Assembly (NCBI GenBank): GCA_036553725.1
Contig: DATBOO010000039.1
Span: 1-13,402, forward strand
Source: Bog-756 sp036553725
GTDB taxonomy: Bacteria > Actinomycetota > Acidimicrobiia > Acidimicrobiales > RAAP-2
Direction of reading: 5' to 3'
Length of the DNA stretch: 13,402 nt
The notes below the pieces were generated by a model, which worked only from the letters and a program-made list of their open reading frames with translations, was not told the origin of the DNA and made no database searches. The position numbers and the translations under genes were made by a program. Positions 1 to 6,931 of the stretch are shown here, piece by piece (positions within the stretch are counted from its first letter, which is position 1; every line of letters starts with the position of its first letter).

Positions 1-891
1 GAGGGGTGGGGCGTCGGACCTGATTCGTGCGACCCCCGGCTGGTGTGGGCCCGGATCAGTGTGTTCGGCCAGGACGGGCCGTACTCGGACCGTCCCGGAC
101 TGGACCGCATGGGCATCGCCTACGGCGGGCTGCTGGCGATCACCGGGTACCCGGACCGGCCCCCGGTGCGACCGGGCGTGACCATCTCCGACTACCTGAC
201 CGGGATCTTCGCGGCCGAGGCGGTGCTGGCCGCCCTCTACCGCCGCGACCGGCCGGGCACCGGGACCGGGCGGGGGGGCGTGGTGGACGCCCCCCTCTAC
301 GGAGCCGTCCTCCGCGTCCTCGAGTGGACCATCGCCGGGCAGGACCGCCTCGGGGTGACCCGGGGGCGCCAGGGCAACCGCATGGCCAACTCGGCCCCCC
401 TGGACAACTACGCCACCGCCGACGGGCGGTACGTCTGCATCGTGGCCGGGTCCGACGCCAACTTCCGGCGGCTGTGCCGGGCCATGGGACGCCCCGAGCT
501 GGCCGACGACCCCCGCTGGTCGACCCTGGCCGCCCGGGTCGAGGACGCCGACGGGATCAACGACCTGGTGGCCGGATGGGCCGCCGGCCGCAGCGCCCGG
601 GAGGTGGAGGAGACCTGTGTGGCCCACGGTGTGCCGGTGGCCATGGCCTACGACGCCGCCGAGATCATCGCCGATCCCCACGTCAGGGCGCGGGGGGACC
701 TGGTCGAGATCGACGATCCCAGGGCGGGGCCCCACCTCCAGCAGGCGCCGTTCCCCCGCCTCGACGGCCGGCGTCCCGCCGCTCCGGCCCCGGCGCCCTC
801 CCTCGGCCAGCACAACCGCGAGGTCTGGTGCGGTCTCGTGGGACTGGCCGAAGAGGAGCTGGCGGCCCTGGTCGACGCCGGGATCATCTGA
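1..891 (+). CDS. CaiB/BaiF family III CoA-transferase, 5' end missing
   Basis: Family III CoA-transferases move CoA between acyl groups in the cytoplasm through an enzyme-bound anhydride. The frame is open from base 1, so the start and N-terminal Rossmann part lie outside the window; about 296 residues are present. Recognisable family segments, in order, are DPRLVWARISVFGQDGPYSD near the left edge, the ISDYLTGIFAAEAVLAALY helix region, the GTGRGGVVDAPLY turn, and the C-terminal DDPRW and ADPHVRARG segments. The usual acidic nucleophile comes five residues after the Asp of the VVD motif; by eye this protein has Gly there (VVDAPLYGAV). It could therefore be an atypical member or use another residue. 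The next gene starts 55 bp downstream on the same strand and belongs to the same CoA-metabolism theme. The family assignment is secure; the substrate is unknown. Confidence 0.9.
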   Translation, partial: EGWGVGPDSCDPRLVWARISVFGQDGPYSDRPGLDRMGIAYGGLLAITGYPDRPPVRPGVTISDYLTGIFAAEAVLAALYRRDRPGTGTGRGGVVDAPLYGAVLRVLEWTIAGQDRLGVTRGRQGNRMANSAPLDNYATADGRYVCIVAGSDANFRRLCRAMGRPELADDPRWSTLAARVEDADGINDLVAGWAAGRSAREVEETCVAHGVPVAMAYDAAEIIADPHVRARGDLVEIDDPRAGPHLQQAPFPRLDGRRPAAPAPAPSLGQHNREVWCGLVGLAEEELAALVDAGII

Positions 892-932
892 TGGCCCCCG
901 CAAGGACCGGTCCGCGGCCCGGTCGCCGTTGC

Positions 933-938
933 TACGCT
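933..938 (+). promoter_or_regulatory. Possible -10 box for a leaderless DUF35 transcript
   Basis: TACGCT fits the actinobacterial TANNNT -10 pattern and ends 8 nt before the GTG at 947. No Shine-Dalgarno sequence precedes that GTG, so a leaderless mRNA starting at or near the GTG is plausible. I see no convincing -35 box, and a six-base match of this kind can occur by chance. Confidence 0.25.
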
Positions 939-946
939 CCCGGCTC

Positions 947-1339
947 GTGACCTCGGTGCGGGAAGGCCTGTTCACCACCGGGGAGGATCCCCACCTCGTC
1001 GGAGGCCGGTGCCGGGCCTGCCGGCGCCTGCACTTCCCCCGCACCGACACCTGTCCCTACTGCGGTGCCGACACCGTCGAGACGGCCGAGCTGGCGGCCG
1101 ACGGCCGCCTGTGGGCGTGGACGTCGGTGACCGCCGCCCCCCCCGGGTACCTGGGCCCGGTCCCCTACGGCTTCGGCGTGGTCGAGCTCGAGGGGTGCAT
1201 CCGGGTGGTGACCCGGCTGACCGAGCCCGACGCCGGCGCCCTGCATGCCGGACAGCCGGTGCACCTGGTGCTCGACGAGGTCGGCGACGGGGCGGACGGG
1301 GGCCTGCTTTCGTGGGCGTTCGCCCCCGACGGGCCATGA
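947..1339 (+). CDS. DUF35 zinc-ribbon/OB-fold protein, thiolase partner
   Basis: This 130-residue protein has the two-part DUF35 layout. A rubredoxin-like zinc ribbon has four cysteines in two CxxC pairs (C22, C25, C36, C39), followed by a short OB-fold (about residues 45-125, with the PVPYGFGVVEL strand). DUF35 proteins bind acyl-CoA and commonly form complexes with the adjacent thiolase-like protein; in actinobacterial sterol side-chain degradation a DUF35 domain is required by the Ltp2 retro-aldolase. I chose the GTG at 947 because the frame upstream overlaps the CoA-transferase and shows no family sequence, and because the zinc ribbon then begins about 20 residues in, as usual. No Shine-Dalgarno is visible. 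Its TGA overlaps the ATG of the thiolase gene (ATGA at 1336-1339), so translation is probably coupled and a complex with the next product is likely. Confidence 0.88.
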   Translation: MTSVREGLFTTGEDPHLVGGRCRACRRLHFPRTDTCPYCGADTVETAELAADGRLWAWTSVTAAPPGYLGPVPYGFGVVELEGCIRVVTRLTEPDAGALHAGQPVHLVLDEVGDGADGGLLSWAFAPDGP

Positions 1340-2469
1340 GCAGCGTCGAGGTGGCCGGGGTGGGGATCCACCCCTTCGGCCGCTTCCCCGAAAAGACGCT
1401 GACCGACATCGGTGCCGAGGCGGTCCGGGCGGCCGTGGCGGAGTCCGGCGCCGGCACGGCCGGCCTCGAGGCCGCCTTCTGCGGCACGGCCTACGGCGGA
1501 GTGGCGTCGGGGCACAAGGTGCTCGGTCGCCTGTCGATGACCGGGATGTCGATCATCGACGTGGAGGCGGGATGCGCCAGCGGGGCGGCCGCACTGATGC
1601 TGGCGGCGGCCTCGATCCGCAGCGGCCAGTACCAGACCGTCCTCGCCTTCGGGATCGAGAAGATGCCGAAGGGGATCATCCGCTCCTCGTTCTTCGAACC
1701 GTGGCAGGAGGCCGCCGGCCTCACGTCGACGCCCGCCTATTTCGCCCTCCGGGCCCAGCGGCTGATGTTCGCCTCCGGGGTCACCGAGGACGATCTGGCC
1801 GCGGTGGTGGTGAAGAACCGCCGGCACGGCTCGGCCAACCCCGATGCCATGTTCCGCTCCGAGGTCACCGCCGAGGCGGTCCTGGCCTCACGGATGGTGT
1901 GCCCGCCCCTGCGGCTGTGGATGCTGTGCTCGCCCAACGAGGGTGCGGCCGCCGTCGTGCTGCGGCGGTCGGGCCGGGGGCGGACCGGGGTCCGGCTCCG
2001 GTCGTCGGTGGTGCTGTCCCATCTACCGGGGCCGGTGCTGAGCGAGTCGACGCCGCTCTCGGGACTATGCGACGACACCGTCGCCTCGCCGACCTCCCGG
2101 GCGGCCGAGGCGGCCTACGACCAGGCGGGCATCGGCCCCGACGACCTCGACCTGGTCGAGTGCCAGGACACCGACGCCGCCCGCGAGCTGCTCTCCTGCG
2201 AGGAGCTGGGCCTGTGCGATCCGGGGGGCTCGGCAGCGTTGATCCGCGACGGATCGACGGCGCTCGGGGGCCGGCTCCCGGTCAACGCCAGCGGGGGGCT
2301 CTTGTCCAAGGGCGAGCCCCTCGGCGCCTCCGGGCTGGGGCAGGTGGTGGAGGTGGTCCGCCAGCTACGCGGCGAAGCCGGCCGCCGGCAGGTCGCCGGG
2401 GCCAGTGTCGGCCTGGCCCACACCATCGGCCGGGGAGCCAACGCCAGCGTCGTCGTCCTCAGCCGCTGA
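1336..2469 (+). CDS. Thiolase-like acyl-CoA lyase/acyltransferase (lipid-transfer-protein type)
   Basis: This 377-residue protein has the thiolase fold, of the SCPx/lipid-transfer type common in actinobacteria. The N-terminal half carries the nucleophile-cysteine segment VEAGCASGAAAL (C80), and the C-terminal half carries VNASGGLLSKGEPLGASGLG and GLAHTIGRGANASVVVL. In ordinary thiolases the second segment contains the catalytic His of GHPxG; here the residue is Glu (E327). The C-terminal catalytic Cys position holds His (H362), and the NEAF-like position reads ECQDTD. Only the first Cys is thus clearly kept. Together with the coupled DUF35 gene this fits a non-classical member, possibly a retro-aldolase like Ltp2, rather than a plain beta-ketothiolase; that step is inference. 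The ATG is fixed by the 4-bp overlap with the DUF35 gene. The 3' end overlaps the convergent synthetase gene by 11 bp. Confidence 0.88.
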   Translation: MSSVEVAGVGIHPFGRFPEKTLTDIGAEAVRAAVAESGAGTAGLEAAFCGTAYGGVASGHKVLGRLSMTGMSIIDVEAGCASGAAALMLAAASIRSGQYQTVLAFGIEKMPKGIIRSSFFEPWQEAAGLTSTPAYFALRAQRLMFASGVTEDDLAAVVVKNRRHGSANPDAMFRSEVTAEAVLASRMVCPPLRLWMLCSPNEGAAAVVLRRSGRGRTGVRLRSSVVLSHLPGPVLSESTPLSGLCDDTVASPTSRAAEAAYDQAGIGPDDLDLVECQDTDAARELLSCEELGLCDPGGSAALIRDGSTALGGRLPVNASGGLLSKGEPLGASGLGQVVEVVRQLRGEAGRRQVAGASVGLAHTIGRGANASVVVLSR

Positions 2470-3961
2470 GGTCGGGTGGGGGATCGTCCGGGGCCCGCTC
2501 GGCCACCAGCTGGGCCCGGTTGACCTTGGTGGCGGCGCTGCGGGGGATGCGGTCGACGAACTCGACCGACTTCGGCACCTTGTAGGCGGCCAGGCGCTGC
2601 CGGGCGAAGAGCCGGACGTCCTCCTCGGCCGGCGGTGCGGCCGGGTCCGCGGGCTCGATGATGGCGTGGACCCTCCGGCCCCATTCGGGATCGGGCAGTC
2701 CGACCACCACCACGTCGGCGACTCCGGGATGCTCGGACAGGGCGGCCTCGACCTCGGCGGGGAAGACATTGGCGCCGCCGGACACGATCATGTCCACCCG
2801 CCGGTCGGCGATGTAGAGATAGCCGTCCTCGTCCAGGTGGCCGAGGTCCCCGGCGGTGGCGAACCCGTCATCCGTCATGGGCAGGGTCTGGCTCGATCCG
2901 AGATAGCCGTACTTGCCGGTGGTGGTCGAGCGCATGTAGATCTCGCCCACCTCGCCCGCCGGCAGCTGCTGCTGCCGCTCGTCGAGGATCCGGAGCTCGG
3001 TGCCCCGGAAGCCCCGGCCGATGCTCCCCGGATGCTCGAGCCACTCGTCACCGCGTATGGCGGTGAGCCCCAGCCGCTCGGTCATCCCATAGCACATGTA
3101 CAGCCGCTCCCCCCCGATCAGGTCGATCCAGGTACGGACCAGGGCGGGCGGGAAGGACGCCGCTCCCTGCTGGACCCAGACCAGGCTCGAGAAGTCGCGG
3201 TGGCGCACGCCGGGCAGCCGGGCGATGCGGGCCAGCATCGTCGGGGTGGCGGTGACCGTGGTGATCCGCTGCCGCTCGATGAGGTCGACGGCCAGCGCGG
3301 CATCGAACTTGACCATGATGGTGAGCGAGTCCCCGGCCAACAGATAGGTGAACTGGGCGAATCCATTGGTGTGGTAGAGGGCGGTGGGGACGAGGATCCG
3401 CTGCCGGCCGACGTCGACTCCCCAGGCGGCGGGGAACGGCTGGGCGGTGGGCAGCAGCACCGCCGGGGTGTGGTCCATGATGACCTTGGGCGTACCCGTC
3501 GAGCCGCTGCTGCATATCCCGCTGACCCAGGGCGAGACGACCGGCGGGAGCGATGCGGTCGACTGTGCGTCGGCCTCGGCCAACAGTCGGTCACCGTCTC
3601 GCCCGACCATCAGGGCGGCGTCGAGCACCTTGGCCACCCGTTCGCGCTCCCACTCCGGAAGGTCCCAACGCACGGGCACCGGGGCGGCGCCGATCTTCCA
3701 CGCGGCCAGAACCGCTTCGACCATCGGCACCGAATTGGGCAGTTCCAGCCCGACCCGGTCACCCAGGCCGACCCCGCGGGCCGCCATGGCCCGGCCGACC
3801 TGACTGGAGCGCTCGTCGAGGTACTTCCAGGTCAGCTCCGTCGCCGCCCCGTGCTCGTCGACCAGCGTGACGGCCACCATGTCGGGCTGCTCGTCGGCCA
3901 GGGTGCGGATCCGGCTGGTGAACGGGGTCCCCTCGACCATCGGGTCGGTCATCGATGCCAC
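2459..3961 (-). CDS. AMP-forming acyl-CoA synthetase (ANL superfamily)
   Basis: The enzyme adenylates a carboxylic acid with ATP and transfers the acyl group to CoA in the cytosol. The 500-residue product has the full ANL set: the P-loop SSGSTGTPK (151-159), the A5 motif MCYGMTER (289-296), the TAGDLGHLDEDGY region (369-381) with the adenylate-binding Asp, the hinge RRVDMIVSGGANVFP (387-401), and the C-terminal catalytic Lys K479 in IPRSAATKVNR. I chose the GTG at 3961 because AGGTGAG (3974-3968) lies 6 nt before it; ATG at 3952 would give three fewer residues. A longer frame to 4096 has no family sequence. The acid substrate cannot be deduced; fatty, aromatic or steroid side-chain acids are all possible. 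It is convergent with the thiolase gene and divergent from the aldo/keto reductase gene. Confidence 0.92.
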   Translation of the reverse strand: MASMTDPMVEGTPFTSRIRTLADEQPDMVAVTLVDEHGAATELTWKYLDERSSQVGRAMAARGVGLGDRVGLELPNSVPMVEAVLAAWKIGAAPVPVRWDLPEWERERVAKVLDAALMVGRDGDRLLAEADAQSTASLPPVVSPWVSGICSSGSTGTPKVIMDHTPAVLLPTAQPFPAAWGVDVGRQRILVPTALYHTNGFAQFTYLLAGDSLTIMVKFDAALAVDLIERQRITTVTATPTMLARIARLPGVRHRDFSSLVWVQQGAASFPPALVRTWIDLIGGERLYMCYGMTERLGLTAIRGDEWLEHPGSIGRGFRGTELRILDERQQQLPAGEVGEIYMRSTTTGKYGYLGSSQTLPMTDDGFATAGDLGHLDEDGYLYIADRRVDMIVSGGANVFPAEVEAALSEHPGVADVVVVGLPDPEWGRRVHAIIEPADPAAPPAEEDVRLFARQRLAAYKVPKSVEFVDRIPRSAATKVNRAQLVAERAPDDPPPDLSG

Positions 3962-3967
3962 CGGCCA

Positions 3968-3974
3968 CTCACCT
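3968..3974 (-). promoter_or_regulatory. Shine-Dalgarno fixing the synthetase start
   Basis: Read on the - strand this is AGGTGAG, six nucleotides before the GTG at 3961. It favours that GTG over the ATG at 3952, which would be 15 nt away. Confidence 0.55.
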
Positions 3975-4001
3975 GATCTGTCCTTCCCACAACGAGTGGA
4001 G

Positions 4002-4010
4002 AAACTAGTT
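4002..4010 (-). promoter_or_regulatory. AACTAGTT palindrome overlapping a possible -10 box
   Basis: The 8-bp palindrome AACTAGTT (4003-4010) lies in the divergent promoter region between the acyl-CoA synthetase and aldo/keto reductase genes. On the - strand it overlaps TAGTTT (4007-4002), a TANNNT -10 candidate that would give a leader of roughly 35 nt. The AACnnGTT core is also the centre of the mycobacterial KstR-type TetR operator, but the outer bases of that operator are not matched. It stands out as a short AT-rich island in GC-rich DNA. A role as operator or promoter is inference. Confidence 0.3.
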
Positions 4011-4158
4011 GGCCGAGGGAGGGCCCGCCAAAGGTGTCCCAACCCGGCCGCCGGATCGGCCCGAGGCCCGTTCGGTGCGGTCATCGGCGTCGTCATCTGG
4101 GCTGCCAGCCTAAGGTCGGTGGCGCAGTCCCGATCCTTCGATACGGCTGGAGGCAGTC

Positions 4159-5139
4159 ATGGAGTACGTCAACCTCGGCAACTCGGGTCTCCGGGTGTCC
4201 CGGGTTTGCCTGGGCATGATGAGCTTCGGCAACGACAGCGATCGGCCTTGGGTCCTGGACGAGGCGGCGGCCGAACCCATCGTCAAGGCGGCCGTCGAAG
4301 GCGGGATCACCTTCTTCGACACCGCCGACACCTACTCGAGCGGGGCCAGCGAGGTCGCCACCGGACGGTTGTTGCCCAAATACTTCAGCCGCGACGAGGT
4401 GGTGGTGGCCACCAAGGTGTTCATGCCCATGACCCCCGGCGAGAACGGCGGCGGCCTCTCCCGCAAGCACATCCTGTCGGCCATCGACGCCTCGCTGGCC
4501 CGGCTGGACATGGAGTACGTCGACCTTTACCAGATCCATCGATGGGACGGGCGGACGCCGATCGAGGAGACGATGGAGGCCCTCCACGACGTGGTCCGGG
4601 CCGGCAAGGCGCGCTACATCGGGGCCAGCAGCATGTTCGCCTGGCAGTTCGCCAAGGCCCAGCACACCGCCGACCTCCATCACTGGACCCGGTTCGCCTC
4701 CATGCAGCCCCACTACAACCTCATCTACCGCGAAGAGGAACGGGAGATGATCCCGCTGTGCTTGGACCAGGGGGTCGGGATCATCCCGTGGAGCCCGCTG
4801 GCCCGCGGCGTCCTGGCCGGCAACCGCGACCGGGGAGGTGCCCGGCACACCACCCGTTCGGACACCGACGGCTTCACCGACTACCTGTACGGCCAGCCGA
4901 CCGACTTCGACGTGGTCGAGCGGGTGGCCGAGGTGGCAGGCGAACGGCGGGTGCCCCCGGCCCAGGTCGCCCTGGCCTGGGTCCTCCGGCGCCCCGGGGT
5001 CACCGCCCCGATCGTGGGCGCCACCAAGGCGGGCCATCTCGTCGACGCCCTGGCCGCCGAGCAGCTGGAGCTGAGCGAGGCGGAGATGGCGAAGCTCGAG
5101 GAGCCATACGTGCCCCATCCGGTCCTCGGACACTTCTGA
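4159..5139 (+). CDS. Aldo/keto reductase
   Basis: This is an NAD(P)H-dependent oxidoreductase that would reduce aldehydes or ketones (or run in reverse) in the cytosol. At 326 residues it has the normal length, and the catalytic tetrad is complete by eye: D54 and Y59 in FFDTADTYSSG, K86 in VVVATKVF, and H127 in LYQIHRWD. The C-terminal IIPWSPLARGVLAG and GATKAGHLVDALAA segments match the cofactor-binding loop region of the YajO/IolS-like branch. GGAGG at 4149-4153, five nt before the ATG, supports the start. A TAAGGT hexamer at 4111-4116 could be a -10 box but is weak evidence. The DsbA-like gene follows after 16 nt and is probably co-transcribed. The substrate is unknown; a link to acyl-CoA breakdown rests on location only. 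Confidence 0.93.
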   Translation: MEYVNLGNSGLRVSRVCLGMMSFGNDSDRPWVLDEAAAEPIVKAAVEGGITFFDTADTYSSGASEVATGRLLPKYFSRDEVVVATKVFMPMTPGENGGGLSRKHILSAIDASLARLDMEYVDLYQIHRWDGRTPIEETMEALHDVVRAGKARYIGASSMFAWQFAKAQHTADLHHWTRFASMQPHYNLIYREEEREMIPLCLDQGVGIIPWSPLARGVLAGNRDRGGARHTTRSDTDGFTDYLYGQPTDFDVVERVAEVAGERRVPPAQVALAWVLRRPGVTAPIVGATKAGHLVDALAAEQLELSEAEMAKLEEPYVPHPVLGHF

Positions 5140-5155
5140 GCGAGGGGCGATCACC

Positions 5156-5830
5156 ATGGACCATCCCGAGGCCGTCGACTTCCACTTCGACATCATGTGC
5201 CCCTACGCCTACCAGACGTCCCTGTGGATGCGCGAGGTCCGCGACCGGACCGGGGTGGAGGTCAGGTGGCGGTTCTTCAGCCTGGAGGAGATCAACCGGG
5301 CCGAGGGCAAGAAGCACCCCTGGGAGCGGGAGTGGACCTACGGCTGGTCCATGATGCGTATCGGGGCATACCTGCGCCGGACGGACATGGGTCTGCTCGA
5401 CCGGTGGTACGAGGGGGCCGGCAGGGCCCTCCACGTGGAAGGGCGCAAACCGCACCGCCGCGAGGTGGCCGAGACGCTGCTCGGCGAGCTCGGGCTCGAC
5501 CCGGCCATGGTGGCGGCGGCCATCGACGACCCCACCACCGGGGACGAGGTCCTCGCCGAGCACGAGTCGGTGGTGTCCAAGGGCGGCTTCGGGGTCCCGA
5601 CGCTGGTCTTCGACGACGGCCAAGCCCTCTTCGGCCCGGTGCTGGTCAATCCCCCGACCGGCGACGACGCCGTCCGGCTGTGGGAGCACGTGACCGGATG
5701 GCTCGACTTCCCCCACCTGTACGAGTTGCAGCGCCCCAAGAGCCCGGCGGACATCGACACCATCGTCGCCTCCTTCGCCCCCTACCTCGAGGCCCGCGAC
5801 TGGCTCAGCGTCCAGAAGGAGACGCCGTGA
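5156..5830 (+). CDS. DsbA-family thioredoxin-fold protein (CPYA active site)
   Basis: The 224-residue product shows the DsbA/2-hydroxychromene-2-carboxylate isomerase/FrnE fold. The N-terminal strand HFDIMCPYAYQTSLW contains the active-site turn, a helical insert follows (about residues 50-140), and the cis-proline loop GGFGVPTLVF (P148) precedes the last strand and helices. The active site reads C15-P-Y-A18, so only one cysteine is kept. A dithiol exchange mechanism is therefore unlikely; a monothiol or mycothiol-dependent reaction, reduction or isomerisation, is possible. No signal peptide is visible, so a cytosolic role is expected, unlike true DsbA. GAGGGG (5142-5147) lies 8 nt before the ATG. 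The stop codon lies in a GTGA overlap with a tiny downstream frame that leads to the deacetylase gene. Confidence 0.85.
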   Translation: MDHPEAVDFHFDIMCPYAYQTSLWMREVRDRTGVEVRWRFFSLEEINRAEGKKHPWEREWTYGWSMMRIGAYLRRTDMGLLDRWYEGAGRALHVEGRKPHRREVAETLLGELGLDPAMVAAAIDDPTTGDEVLAEHESVVSKGGFGVPTLVFDDGQALFGPVLVNPPTGDDAVRLWEHVTGWLDFPHLYELQRPKSPADIDTIVASFAPYLEARDWLSVQKETP

Positions 5831-5850
5831 GCTCCCGCGCGCCGGAGTGA
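5827..5850 (+). other. Possible seven-codon coupling frame
   Basis: A GTG at 5827 overlaps the stop of the DsbA-like gene (GTGA), and the frame ends after seven codons at TGA 5848-5850. That stop in turn overlaps the GTG at 5847 (again GTGA), which looks like the original start of the deacetylase gene. The chain could pass ribosomes from one gene to the next. Such tiny frames are common by chance in GC-rich DNA. Confidence 0.2.
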
Positions 5851-5852
5851 CG

Positions 5853-5887
5853 GCCGGCGACGTGCTGATCGTGGTCGGGCCGGCGAC

Positions 5888-5904
<17 letters not shown>
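5853..5904 (+). repeat. Perfect tandem duplication of a 26-bp unit
   Basis: Bases 5853-5878 and 5879-5904 are identical, two abutting copies of 26 bp; the period in fact holds from 5852. Because 26 is not a multiple of three, the copies put the downstream deacetylase frame out of step with the GTG at 5847. From that GTG the reading runs 15 codons and stops at TGA 5892-5894. Removing one copy would join 5847 in frame to the deacetylase, adding MTAGD before VLIVVGP. The repeat is seen directly; the ancestral state is inferred. An assembly or sequencing error is an alternative. Confidence 0.97.
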
Positions 5905-6898
<994 letters not shown>

Positions 6899-6903
6899 AC
6901 GGC

Positions 6904-6929
6904 GCGCCGGGTGCCGGGCGGCCCGGCGC
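6904..6929. terminator. Hairpin between convergent genes
   Basis: GCGCCGGG (6904-6911) and CCCGGCGC (6922-6929) form a perfect 8-bp GC stem with a 10-nt loop in the 33-bp gap between the deacetylase and carboxylase stop codons. The placement suits a two-way terminator. No T-tract follows on either strand, so it would be the U-less type often proposed for actinobacteria. Confidence 0.5.
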
Positions 6930-6931
6930 TC

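Noticed and set aside
891..946. Possible small gene or terminator between the CoA-transferase and DUF35 genes
   Set aside because: The 55-bp gap shows no stable hairpin with a T-run and no frame with a ribosome site.
27..950. Open frame of 307 codons on the + strand beside the CoA-transferase frame
   Set aside because: It is an Arg/Pro/Gly-rich frame without domain features; the frame open from base 1 holds the CoA-transferase motifs.
2405..3976. Open frame of 523 codons on the + strand
   Set aside because: It mirrors the acyl-CoA synthetase gene on the other strand, is rich in Gly, Arg, Asp and His, and shows no recognisable domain.
3962..4096. N-terminal extension of the acyl-CoA synthetase to 4096
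   Set aside because: The added 45 residues match nothing in the ANL family, and a Shine-Dalgarno precedes GTG 3961.
4093..5196. Open frame of 367 codons on the - strand
   Set aside because: It is the antisense shadow of the first aldo/keto reductase, whose catalytic tetrad is intact on the + strand.
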